Shown here: in pieces, positions 1 to 6,601 of the stretch
How positions within the stretch are numbered: the stretch's first letter is position 1
Layout: each line of letters starts with the position of its first letter
NCBI GenBank assembly: GCA_938014865.1
Contig: CALLQJ010000099.1
Coordinates: 1-8,033 of the forward strand
DNA length: 8,033 nucleotides
From: an uncultured Fastidiosipila sp.
Lineage (GTDB): Bacteria; Bacillota; Clostridia; Saccharofermentanales; Fastidiosipilaceae
Direction: 5' to 3'
Notes under the pieces: model-generated
What the model was told of the DNA's origin: nothing
Database searches by the model: none
Seen by the model: the letters and a program-made list of their open reading frames with translations, nothing else
Translations under genes and position numbers: made by a program

Positions 1-50
1 GCTCTCTTTTCAATTACTTATTTTTACTTGTCCCCCATGATTCCGTGTAG

Positions 51-170
51 AACCAAATTTTTGAGATTGCCAATCAGGTAGGCTATATGGATGAAGGTTA
101 TTTTACAAAAATCTTCAAACGTACAACTCAGCTTTCCCCCAGTGCTTACCGAAATAAAGACAAACGATAG
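51..170 (+). pseudogene. AraC-family regulator, C-terminal remnant
   Basis: Reading in frame from 51 to the TAG at 168-170 gives 39 residues that match the end of the AraC/XylS DNA-binding domain: an EIANQVGY segment (second helix-turn-helix), then GYFTKIFKR, then LSPSAYR, the usual closing motif. The same frame has a TAG stop at 48-50. None of the three frames before it shows the expected first helix-turn-helix or the 'A.xLL' helix that should come just before. The gene is therefore broken: either a truncated relic, or a gene with both a frameshift and sequence loss near position 50. Only 50 bases upstream are visible, so a longer damaged copy may extend beyond the window. It is convergent with the MATE gene, with 45 bp between the two stops. 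A functional regulator is unlikely. Confidence 0.65.
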
Positions 171-215
171 ATCGTATCAGAAATATACTTCATTGCGTTT
201 TGGATTATGAATAGC

Positions 216-1583
216 CTAAAGCGTTTTGACCTGACCCAGTGCTATTTTTTTCAGGTAAATTCGATATGAGAAATATACAATCGGTAATGATGCAGCCCAA
301 GCAAATATAGTAGGTAAGTAGTACGCGGTTTTCCCTAAATAAGGCGGCAGAGCAAATACTGTAAATGTTCTCATTATCAATTGGGCCACACCGGCTAACA
401 AGGGGAATATGGCATAACCAAGTGTATGGATGGCGCCTCGATAAAGATACATGGGTGCCATAATGAGCATACCTCCGCTCAAAATTCGGATAGCTTGCAG
501 ACCCGTTTCGAAGGCCTCCTGAAAAATATCAGGAGACTCACTATTGAGCATCAAAGGCAAAAGATAGGGACTGAAAATAAAAACCAAAACTGCCAAAATC
601 AACGTCAAACATTCAGTACTTATTACAATCTTAGTGACACCTTTTTTAATTCTCTTGAACAAGCGAGCTCCTAAATTCTGTCCGATATAAATCGTTGTAC
701 CCGTTTGAATAGACATTATAATGGCTTCAACTAAACTGAATAATTTATTGCTTGCCGAAATACCGGCTGCAAAAGCACTGCCTTGTTTATTAACCTGCGT
801 CTGAACGATAAGACCGCCTGTAGCTATAATAAAAGTGTTCCAAAACATGGGAACACACAAAACACGAAACTCGTGCATTATCGCCTTACTCCAGCGGCGA
901 TCTTCTTTATTTATTTTAATTTTTTTATGTTTCTTTATTCTTGTATAAAGTAAAATTACAGCTATAATTTGAGAAATCAAAGTCGCAAATCCTACACCCG
1001 TCACTCCCCAGCTGAAAAGCAATACAAAAATTAAATCTAAAATAATATTAATTATATTGGAAATCACCATGATAACGGATTGTGCCGAACTTTGACCATA
1101 TGCCTGCAGCATTGCTGCAAAGATATTGAATAAGATTATAAACGGGGTCATACTTATAAAAATAATTAAGTATGTTTTTGCATCTTTTAAAACATCAAAA
1201 GGAACGTGGAGTGCTTGTAAAATCTGATCAATAAAAAGAAGGGAAATCAGCATAAGCAACAGCATAACCACAAATCCGCTCATCAGACTATTTGCAAATG
1301 TAAGCCTGAATTCATCATCATTTTTAGCACCCACTCTTTTAGATGCAATAATACTGAAAGTATTGCCGAAATCCCTGCAAATTCCTAAAATAAGCCACTG
1401 AACCCAGCTTGTTGATCCTATGGCTGCTAAAGCCGGTATACTGACTAATTTTCCGACAATTGCTGCATCTATTAAAGAATATAATTGCTGGAATAAATTT
1501 CCAACCATGAGCGGGAATGATAATTTCATCACTAACGGAACAGCTTTGCCGCTTGTCATATCAAGAGATTTATTGTTCGTCAT
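216..1583 (-). CDS. MATE-family multidrug/toxin efflux transporter
   Basis: This 455-residue integral membrane protein has the usual MATE length and about 12 hydrophobic segments in two halves. Family marks in the first half are PLMVGNLFQQLYSLIDAAIVGK (start about residue 24, Asp39), a cytoplasmic VGAKN turn near 84-88, and a NIILDLIF...GVTGVGFATLISQ segment at about 179-205. The second half repeats the pattern with IGQNLGAR at about 300-307. MATE proteins use a Na+ or H+ gradient to expel cationic drugs, flavins or metabolites; the substrate here cannot be read from sequence. The start is an ATG at 1581-1583 preceded by a weak AGG-type SD. It lies 59 bp after cupin gene 1643-2455, with a terminator-like hairpin in between, so expression may depend on read-through or on an unseen promoter. 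The gene looks more AT-rich than the cupin genes (about 37% GC against nearer 50% by eye in sampled lines). Confidence 0.93.
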   Translation of the reverse strand: MTNNKSLDMTSGKAVPLVMKLSFPLMVGNLFQQLYSLIDAAIVGKLVSIPALAAIGSTSWVQWLILGICRDFGNTFSIIASKRVGAKNDDEFRLTFANSLMSGFVVMLLLMLISLLFIDQILQALHVPFDVLKDAKTYLIIFISMTPFIILFNIFAAMLQAYGQSSAQSVIMVISNIINIILDLIFVLLFSWGVTGVGFATLISQIIAVILLYTRIKKHKKIKINKEDRRWSKAIMHEFRVLCVPMFWNTFIIATGGLIVQTQVNKQGSAFAAGISASNKLFSLVEAIIMSIQTGTTIYIGQNLGARLFKRIKKGVTKIVISTECLTLILAVLVFIFSPYLLPLMLNSESPDIFQEAFETGLQAIRILSGGMLIMAPMYLYRGAIHTLGYAIFPLLAGVAQLIMRTFTVFALPPYLGKTAYYLPTIFAWAASLPIVYFSYRIYLKKIALGQVKTL

Positions 1584-1593
1584 AGATATACCT

Positions 1594-1624
1594 AAAAAGA
1601 GAGTGCTCAGAAAGCACTCTCTTT
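1594..1624 (-). terminator. Intrinsic terminator-like hairpin after the cupin genes
   Basis: A perfect 12-bp inverted repeat pairs 1596-1607 with 1613-1624 around a 5-nt loop. On the minus strand the descending arm ends in CTCTCTTT and runs into TT, giving a short T5 tract. It starts 18 bp after the cupin stop codon and ends 12 bp before the MATE start. It does not cover the weak MATE SD (1591-1593), so it should act on transcription more than on translation. The short T tract suggests partial termination. Confidence 0.7.
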
Positions 1625-1642
1625 ACTTTCTAAAGAATTAAA

Positions 1643-2455
1643 TTATTTCTCTTTTCTCCGGCGCATAACTTCTTCGTATGCTTCAGCATTGGTCTTATTC
1701 TTATGGCTGAATTCCGAAAAAATGTCAAGATCTTCTACCGTGAAATATTCGATCCAGACGTAATAGACTTCTTTTTCCGGCTTCGCAATCAATTTATGAT
1801 CCTTGCCGGCATAGATAAAGGAAAAATCACCGGGTTTTTGCGGAGCGGATTCATCTTCAACCTCGAGATCAAAATCCGAGTTCCCCAAGCAGTAATTCCA
1901 CTGATGTACATGGTGATGTCCTTTTTCATCCGTCCCGGAACCAATCGCCTGAACAACACCGACCATAATATGGCCCAGCTGTGTATCGGCCAAAATACTC
2001 CACGATTTCGTGCCCTCTCTCTTGACGTCCTGATCATAAGGTGCACCATCATACTGCGTTTTAAACATCGGTAATGTCGGATGCGTATCCCAATAATGCT
2101 TCCAATCCCAATCCGTCAGCGGGAAATAGCAAAGAAGAAATTCTATAGCTTCGCTCACACAGACCGTATAACGATACCGGGCAAAATCAGGAACATGAAA
2201 TGAGGGAGCCGTGATAACGTGGCTGGCCACGGGATCACTGACATACGCTTCTTTGCCGTTAAAGCATAAGACGGCGATCTGATCTGATTTAAGTTCCGGT
2301 TCAAAACTTGTACCGGCTTTCAGGCTGACCCTGTAAAACTCGATACCTAATTCTTTTACATCTGAAAATTCATTGTGCAGCGAGACATCTATTACCGATA
2401 CACCGTCTTCATAGTTTCTCTCCACATCACCTTTTGCAATATATTTATAGGACAT
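1643..2455 (-). CDS. Two-domain cupin protein, His-rich metal site
   Basis: This soluble 270-residue protein has no signal peptide. The N-terminal half (about 35-115) has cupin-like beta-strand spacing but no His ligand cluster. The C-terminal half carries recognisable cupin motifs: GHHHVHQWNYCLG from Gly179, in which His180 and His182 fit the H-x-H positions and Gln185 takes the usual Glu place, and then PGDFSFIYAGKDH with Gly209 and His220 as the last ligand. It closes with VYYVWIEY and a charged, probably helical tail (about 240-270). It is a clear paralogue of the next gene upstream (2488-3225), sharing FEPEL, PxFxxPDF, a KxxGxKS stretch, QWNYxLG and YYVWIE. Bicupins of this size include sugar isomerases such as KduI and IolB, but the motifs do not match either closely, so I give no enzyme name. 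A good AAGGAG SD lies about 7 nt before the ATG. It is the last gene before the hairpin. Confidence 0.85.
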   Translation of the reverse strand: MSYKYIAKGDVERNYEDGVSVIDVSLHNEFSDVKELGIEFYRVSLKAGTSFEPELKSDQIAVLCFNGKEAYVSDPVASHVITAPSFHVPDFARYRYTVCVSEAIEFLLCYFPLTDWDWKHYWDTHPTLPMFKTQYDGAPYDQDVKREGTKSWSILADTQLGHIMVGVVQAIGSGTDEKGHHHVHQWNYCLGNSDFDLEVEDESAPQKPGDFSFIYAGKDHKLIAKPEKEVYYVWIEYFTVEDLDIFSEFSHKNKTNAEAYEEVMRRRKEK

Positions 2456-2487
2456 AAAATTCTCCTTTCAATAAGTTAACGTAGCGA

Positions 2488-3225
2488 TCAGTTCACATTA
2501 AATTCGATCCAGACGTAATAAACCAAACGCTGTCCGTGTGCGTATAACGAGTGGTCTTCTCCGGCAGGAATATAGTCAAAATCCCCTTCGGCTCTGTCGT
2601 ATCTTCTCTGTTTTCCGTCCAAAGGACCGATGTACAAGGTGTAATCGGAACCGCCCAATACGTAGTTCCACTGTTCTAAAGACGGATGGGCTTTTTCAAC
2701 GGTGCCGCAATTGTCATAGCCCTTGCAAATGCCTAAGGTCAGACGACCGAGCCGATCGAATTTACCGCCGATCACCCCTCTGGATTTCATGCCGGGTGTC
2801 TTGCAGTCTTGCTCGTAACGGTAGCACTGCGCCTCGGTTCTGAACCAAGGAAGGACCAGACAGGTGTCTTTTGCTCTTTCGCGGTCTTTCTCGCTGTAAT
2901 TTGCCACGATCTGTACGAATTCAAGATCCCGCATGGCGTAAATCGTGTACTTCTGCTTGTCAAAATCCGGTGCATAAAAGCACACACCGTCTGCTTCATA
3001 AAGACCCGTCTCATCTTTTATGACCGCTTTACTCTTATCGTTAAAGACATAGACTACAATTTTATCTTCATAAAGTTCAGGTTCTAAGCAAGAGCCTTGC
3101 AGCATATTGACCTTATACAGCTCCACATCTTCATGGGAATTCGGTGTAAGCTCAAATTTGCTGATGCCTCTGTCATCAAATTCTAATTTTTTGCTGCTTG
3201 CATAAAAAATCTGTTCTTTCTTCAT
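2488..3225 (-). CDS. Two-domain cupin protein, altered metal site
   Basis: This 245-residue cytosolic protein is paralogous to the cupin at 1643-2455 along almost its whole length but lacks that protein's charged C-terminal tail. Shared landmarks are LEPEL (47-51), APDF (85-88), LPWFRTE (125-131), GMKSRG (145-150), QWNYVLGGSDY (185-195), GDFDYIPAGEDH (214-225) and YYVWIEF near the end. At the metal motif it reads HPSLEQWNY: His180 and His225 remain, but the second His of the H-x-H pair is Ser182, and Glu184 stands where the paralogue has another His. It may bind a metal differently, act only as a binding or partner subunit, or use Glu184 as a ligand. It sits 42 bp after the substrate-binding protein gene and 32 bp before the other cupin, in the same operon. 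An AAAGGGA SD precedes the ATG. The cupin fold is well supported; the function is unknown. Confidence 0.85.
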   Translation of the reverse strand: MKKEQIFYASSKKLEFDDRGISKFELTPNSHEDVELYKVNMLQGSCLEPELYEDKIVVYVFNDKSKAVIKDETGLYEADGVCFYAPDFDKQKYTIYAMRDLEFVQIVANYSEKDRERAKDTCLVLPWFRTEAQCYRYEQDCKTPGMKSRGVIGGKFDRLGRLTLGICKGYDNCGTVEKAHPSLEQWNYVLGGSDYTLYIGPLDGKQRRYDRAEGDFDYIPAGEDHSLYAHGQRLVYYVWIEFNVN

Positions 3226-3267
3226 TTATATATCCCTTTCTAAATAATCTGTATCATCCGGTGAATC

Positions 3268-4656
3268 TTAGTTATAGCCGCCTTCTGCATACTTTTTAAA
3301 TACCTCTTCATAACGCTGAGTGAATTCATCACGTGAAATCTCTTGCGCCACGAAGAGCCCCCAAACTTGCTCTAAATCAGGTTCTGTAACCGCCGGGAAA
3401 TACGGCCTCATCGACTGAACGGCCATATTGTTTTGCATCGCTTCAACCACGTCGGTGGGAAGGGCCGGCATATTATCAGACACTTCAAGCGTAACGATGG
3501 ACGTCGGGTTGCCCATTTTCTCCTGATGCCAGATTCTTGCATCTTCAGAAGCTGCAATATAGGACAGGAAGTCTTTGGCTACGGCAATTTGCTCATCGGA
3601 TTTCCACTCTTTAGCGACCGAAGCAGTAATAGCTTGTGTCTGCATTTTGCTTTCACCCGGTGTATTTGAGCAAGGCAGGAAACCTTGTTTTACGTAGTCA
3701 AGAAGTTCCGGATTCGTATTTTCGATATTAGGCGTTTCCCAGGAACCTTCGCCGACCAGCATGGCGCACTCTTCCAGGAAGAAATCATTTCTTGCGGTCC
3801 ATTTATCCGTCGCTATGGCGCCTTCCTGCGCGTATTCAATCAGAATTTCATAAGTATCTACAAAATCATTCCACTCTTTGTCTTCGGCTAAATTCATATC
3901 TTCGCCTTCCAACATACGATTGAGGAAGTCCAGACCGCCGCCTTCTTTATTGCCTAACCAGGTCGGACCGACCCAATTCACAAGGTTCAGACTGGTTTCT
4001 GCCCACTGATGAATGAACGGTTTGATGCCTTTTGCCGTCAAGTCTTCGCACAGCTGCTTGAGTTCATCACGTGTCTGCGGAATTTCTTCCCAGCCTGCTT
4101 CTCCCAATAATCGCATGTTGTACAAGATACCTGTGCCCTCAACGTAAAGCGGCATAACCAGCATCCCGTATTCGGTGGTTCCCATTTCGATTTGTTCATC
4201 CGTCAGCTCATCATAGGCGGGACAGCCTGTACTCAGATCGGCCATATAAGGGAACCATTCTTCATTTCTTGTTCCGTAGCCTACCGAGCAGATATCCGGC
4301 AAATCCTGTGAACTGAGACCGGCTTTGAGAAGGTCGGGATACTTATCTGAACTCGGGAAGTTCGAATCAATCTCTTTAACTTCCGGATGATCCGCCATAT
4401 AAGATTCCACCAAAACATCAAAGTTATCCGTCCACTGACCTAAGGGCAGCATCACCGAAAGTGAAATACTGCCATCGGGAATATCTTCCAAATTCACTTC
4501 CCCTTCTTGGTCTTTTCCTTCCGTTTTATTGTCTGTTTGAACTTCCGTTTCTTTTTCTGTCTGTTCTTTATCATCATCGTCGGTATTATTGCCGCCGCAT
4601 GATGCGGTTCCGAGAACCATAAGGAATGCGAGCATTCCGGCCATCAATTTTTTCAT
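3268..4656 (-). CDS. Sugar ABC transporter substrate-binding lipoprotein (family 1)
   Basis: This 462-residue extracellular solute-binding protein of the CUT1 (oligosaccharide/sugar) class would be anchored outside the membrane to capture the substrate for the two permeases encoded upstream. Residues 1-20 form a lipoprotein signal: MKK, a hydrophobic core, then TASC with Cys20 as the predicted lipid-modified residue. The lipobox is slightly atypical, with Thr instead of Leu at -3. A strongly acidic, Asn/Thr/Glu-rich linker (about 21-60) precedes the mature fold, which begins at SISLSVMLPLG. Family marks include the early YPDLLKAGLSSQDLPDI stretch and the YVEGTGILYNMRLLGEAGW segment (the typical 'ly YNk..f.kaGl' motif), followed by TRDEL. 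It has an AAGGAG SD 8 nt from the ATG. It is the third gene of the operon, 95 bp after the second permease; that wider gap holds an unused SD-like motif. The substrate cannot be deduced from sequence. Confidence 0.93.
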   Translation of the reverse strand: MKKLMAGMLAFLMVLGTASCGGNNTDDDDKEQTEKETEVQTDNKTEGKDQEGEVNLEDIPDGSISLSVMLPLGQWTDNFDVLVESYMADHPEVKEIDSNFPSSDKYPDLLKAGLSSQDLPDICSVGYGTRNEEWFPYMADLSTGCPAYDELTDEQIEMGTTEYGMLVMPLYVEGTGILYNMRLLGEAGWEEIPQTRDELKQLCEDLTAKGIKPFIHQWAETSLNLVNWVGPTWLGNKEGGGLDFLNRMLEGEDMNLAEDKEWNDFVDTYEILIEYAQEGAIATDKWTARNDFFLEECAMLVGEGSWETPNIENTNPELLDYVKQGFLPCSNTPGESKMQTQAITASVAKEWKSDEQIAVAKDFLSYIAASEDARIWHQEKMGNPTSIVTLEVSDNMPALPTDVVEAMQNNMAVQSMRPYFPAVTEPDLEQVWGLFVAQEISRDEFTQRYEEVFKKYAEGGYN

Positions 4657-4737
4657 TTTTTATCTCCTTTTTCATCAAGTTAAGTTTTATCTTCAGAGTT
4701 TAAAGGTTATTGAATCCGTTTGTAATTTTTTCCTTTG

Positions 4738-4745
4738 TCACCTCC
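4738..4745 (-). promoter_or_regulatory. Orphan SD-like GGAGGTGA in the operon
   Basis: The minus strand reads GGAGGTGA, a near-perfect anti-16S match, 6 nt after the permease stop codon. No ATG, GTG or TTG start lies at usable spacing; the next gene starts 81 nt further on and has its own AAGGAG. It may be a ribosome-binding stabiliser of a processed mRNA 5' end, a relic of a lost gene, or chance. The rest of the 95-bp gap shows no strong hairpin or promoter. Confidence 0.35.
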
Positions 4746-4751
4746 AGACTT

Positions 4752-5591
4752 TTATCCTTTTACGGCACCTGCTGTAGCACCGCCCAGTACTTGTTTTTGG
4801 GCAATGATGAAGAATATAAACAGCGGGAGCATAGATAACGAAACCGCCGCTACGGCTGTATCCCATGAAAACAGCGCTTCATTAAATAAGGACTGCATTG
4901 CAATCTGTATTGTTCTCATGTTTTTCTTGGTCAAAATAAACTGTGTCATTAAATAGTTGTTCCAATAGGTCAGTACATTTAAAGAAGCAATGGTGAAAAT
5001 CGTCCCTTTAATTAAGGGGAAGACGACTAACCAGAACGTCGTAAAGGCATTGCAGCCGTCAATAATCGCAGCTTCTTCAATTTCAATCGGTATGGATTTC
5101 ACGGCACCGGAGGTCAGGAACATCGCCATCGGTATGCTCAAGGCCCAGAAGCTGACGACAACACCGAAATATTTATTGCCCAAATTCAGTAATCCGATCA
5201 TTTTCGCGAAGGTGATCATGATGCATTGGAAAGGGACACTCATGCCGCTTAAAAAAAGCACCGTCCATACTTTAGTAAAAGGATTATTGTGCCGGGCGAT
5301 CCAATAGCCGTTCATGCTGGCGAAAATAACGACACCGATGGTTGAGAACAAGGTCACAATAAAGGTGTTTTTAAAGGCTACCGGGAAATTTAAACGTCTC
5401 CAGGCATCTTTGTAGTTATCTAAATTCGGATGTTTGGGCAAAGCGGATATGTTATCGGCAATCTCCTTTGCATCCTTAAATGAATTCATGACCGTATAGT
5501 AAATCGGTATCAAAATTATAATTACACTTACGGCAACCAGAATTAATCTTATGACGACATCTGCTCGCTCTTTGAATTTTGCGCCGGTCAT
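4752..5591 (-). CDS. Sugar ABC transporter permease, MalG/CUT1 type
   Basis: This 279-residue inner-membrane subunit belongs to a CUT1 importer. It has about six hydrophobic segments: one at about 12-34, then PVAFKNTFIVTLFSTIGVVIF, VLFLSGMSVPFQCIMI, YFGVVVSFWALSIPMAMF and two C-terminal ones. The cytoplasmic EAA loop that contacts the ATPase is clear: EEAAIIDGCNAFTTFWLVVFPL with Glu173, Gly179 and Pro192. MalG-type features are the short N-terminus before the first membrane segment, 'NSFKDAKEI' after it, and the short C-terminal tail ending GAVKG. Its ATG overlaps the stop of the upstream permease (ATGA), which implies translational coupling, and a GGGAGG SD lies 7 nt before it. It should pair with that permease and be energised by an ATPase (MsmX/MsmK type) encoded elsewhere, since none is in this operon. 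Confidence 0.94.
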   Translation of the reverse strand: MTGAKFKERADVVIRLILVAVSVIIILIPIYYTVMNSFKDAKEIADNISALPKHPNLDNYKDAWRRLNFPVAFKNTFIVTLFSTIGVVIFASMNGYWIARHNNPFTKVWTVLFLSGMSVPFQCIMITFAKMIGLLNLGNKYFGVVVSFWALSIPMAMFLTSGAVKSIPIEIEEAAIIDGCNAFTTFWLVVFPLIKGTIFTIASLNVLTYWNNYLMTQFILTKKNMRTIQIAMQSLFNEALFSWDTAVAAVSLSMLPLFIFFIIAQKQVLGGATAGAVKG

Positions 5592-6478
5592 TGCTGAACC
5601 TCCCTGCTTGATGTGAGTTTTACTTGGGTAAGTGAAATAACTACCAAGATCAGAACGAAAATAAAGGATTTTGCTGCACCGAAGGTCATCTGATTCGTCT
5701 GGAATGCAGTGGAATAAATATTCATCGTAACACCTTCAGACAAACGGAAAGGATTGCCGTTGGTCAGAGAAAGGTTCGTATCATAAAGCAACATTGCCCA
5801 GTTTATCGCTATAAATAAGCATCTGGTAATAGAAGGCATCAATAAAGGAATAATGACTTTAAATAATATTTGAGGTTTAGAAGCACCGTCGATAGTTGCC
5901 GCCTCAATAAAGGTATCGTCGATTGCAGAAAATCCTGCATTATAAATGACCATCAAATAACCCGACAGCGTCCATGTCATCACAATAACCAGCGCCCAGA
6001 AAGAAGAGCTTGCGGTCGTAAACCACATTTGGGAAAACCAGGACCAGCCTGTCGCTTCCCCAAACTGTACAAATACTTCCTGGAAAATGAATCTCCACAA
6101 ATACCCCAGAACGACACCGCCGAGGATACGGGGAAGATAGATCAGCGCTTTCCAAAGATTTGCCAAAGGAATTCTCCGGGACAAAAGGTAGGCCCAAAAG
6201 AAACCTAAAAGATTAGAAAATATAACGACAAAGAAAGAAAATTTAATGGTAAACCACATCGAATACCAGTACTGATCATCTTGGAGTACTCTTTTGAACT
6301 GATACAAGCCCACCCAGTTAAATCCTCTGTCTATTCCGTTCCAGTCCGTGAATGCAAAAACAATCTCAGTAAATAACGGAATTAAAAACAAAACCGTGAA
6401 AAATAAAATGGACGGCCCCATGAAAATTACATAGTTTAATATGTTTTTTGTCCTTTTTCGTTTGTGCTTCAGCTGCAT
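5588..6478 (-). CDS. Sugar ABC transporter permease, MalF/CUT1 type
   Basis: This is the first gene of the operon and partner of the next permease. With the ATG at 6476-6478 the protein has 296 residues: a basic N-terminus (KHKRKRTKN), a first membrane segment with the MalF-type GPSILFFTVLFLIPL motif, 'FTDWNGID' after it, WVGLYQFKRVL before the second membrane segment, and in total about six hydrophobic segments. The EAA loop reads EAATIDGASKPQILFKVIIPLL, with Glu192, Gly198 and Pro211 in this numbering. I chose this ATG because GGGGAG lies 5 nt before it. The same frame stays open to a TTG at 6529 (17 more residues, MLSTSRLRRES...), but that start has no SD and its extra residues do not look like the family. 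A 4-bp overlap links it to the second permease. The promoter probably lies near 6570-6598. Confidence 0.93.
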   Translation of the reverse strand: MQLKHKRKRTKNILNYVIFMGPSILFFTVLFLIPLFTEIVFAFTDWNGIDRGFNWVGLYQFKRVLQDDQYWYSMWFTIKFSFFVVIFSNLLGFFWAYLLSRRIPLANLWKALIYLPRILGGVVLGYLWRFIFQEVFVQFGEATGWSWFSQMWFTTASSSFWALVIVMTWTLSGYLMVIYNAGFSAIDDTFIEAATIDGASKPQILFKVIIPLLMPSITRCLFIAINWAMLLYDTNLSLTNGNPFRLSEGVTMNIYSTAFQTNQMTFGAAKSFIFVLILVVISLTQVKLTSSREVQQ

Positions 6479-6479
6479 A

Positions 6480-6536
6480 TTAACTCCCCAATACTTTGAT
6501 TCGCGCCTGAGACGTGAAGTTGATAGCAATTTGCAT
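6480..6536 (-). CDS. Possible 18-codon leader ORF before the permease operon
   Basis: An ATG at 6534-6536 opens an ORF of 18 codons (MQIAINFTSQARIKVLGS) whose TAA at 6480-6482 ends one base before the permease ATG. The layout would suit translational coupling. However, the only SD-like motif (AGAGGAG, 6552-6560) is about 17 nt from the ATG, too far for ordinary initiation, and an ORF this short arises easily by chance. The peptide shows no run of regulatory codons. Confidence 0.18.
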   Translation of the reverse strand: MQIAINFTSQARIKVLGS

Positions 6537-6551
6537 AATAAATTGAATTAT

Positions 6552-6560
6552 TTCTCCTCT
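6552..6560 (-). promoter_or_regulatory. SD-like AGAGGAGAA near the predicted mRNA 5' end
   Basis: This motif lies 10 nt downstream of the predicted -10 box, so within a few nucleotides of the expected transcript start. No standard start codon is at proper spacing; an ATT falls 5 nt after AGGAG but is a rare initiator. SD-like motifs at the 5' end are known in Bacillus to bind ribosomes and protect mRNA from 5'-end decay; that role here is an inference. Confidence 0.3.
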
Positions 6561-6569
6561 TGCTTCGTC

Positions 6570-6598
6570 ATTATATTTAAATGCATCACTCTAAAATT
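6570..6598 (-). promoter_or_regulatory. Candidate sigma-A promoter of the ABC/cupin operon
   Basis: The minus strand has a perfect TATAAT at 6575-6570. At a 17-bp spacer the -35 position (6598-6593) reads AATTTT, a poor match to TTGACA, and there is no extended -10 TG. A perfect -10 with a poor -35 is typical of activator-dependent promoters. The predicted start near 6563 gives a leader of about 85 nt before the permease ATG. The surrounding gene-free stretch (6479-6825) otherwise holds only the upstream terminator, an A-rich repeat array, an SD-like motif and a doubtful leader ORF. I found no catabolite-repression (cre) site there. Confidence 0.45.
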
Positions 6599-6601
6599 GG
6601 A

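Noticed and set aside
1703..2074. Plus-strand open frame of 123 codons inside the cupin gene
   Set aside because: It is antisense to a well-supported cupin gene, resembles no family I know, and is explained by the codon pattern of the opposite strand.
1643..3225. Naming either cupin KduI (5-keto-4-deoxyuronate isomerase) or IolB
   Set aside because: Size and double-cupin build are similar, and uxaC nearby is suggestive, but the metal motif HHHVHQWNY and the conserved QWNYxLG do not match what I know of these enzymes.
4567..4581. DDDDK protease-like site in the binding protein (residues 26-30)
   Set aside because: It is part of a long acidic, low-complexity linker after the lipoprotein cysteine; a specific cleavage role is not supported.
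4697..4725. Internal promoter before the binding-protein gene (TTACAA - 17 bp - TAAACT)
   Set aside because: It matches only 3 of 6 and 4 of 6 consensus bases, which is not above background in AT-rich sequence.
6479..6529. Longer N-terminus for the first permease from a TTG at 6529
   Set aside because: There is no SD before the TTG and the extra 17 residues do not look like a MalF-type N-terminus, whereas the ATG at 6478 has GGGGAG at good spacing.
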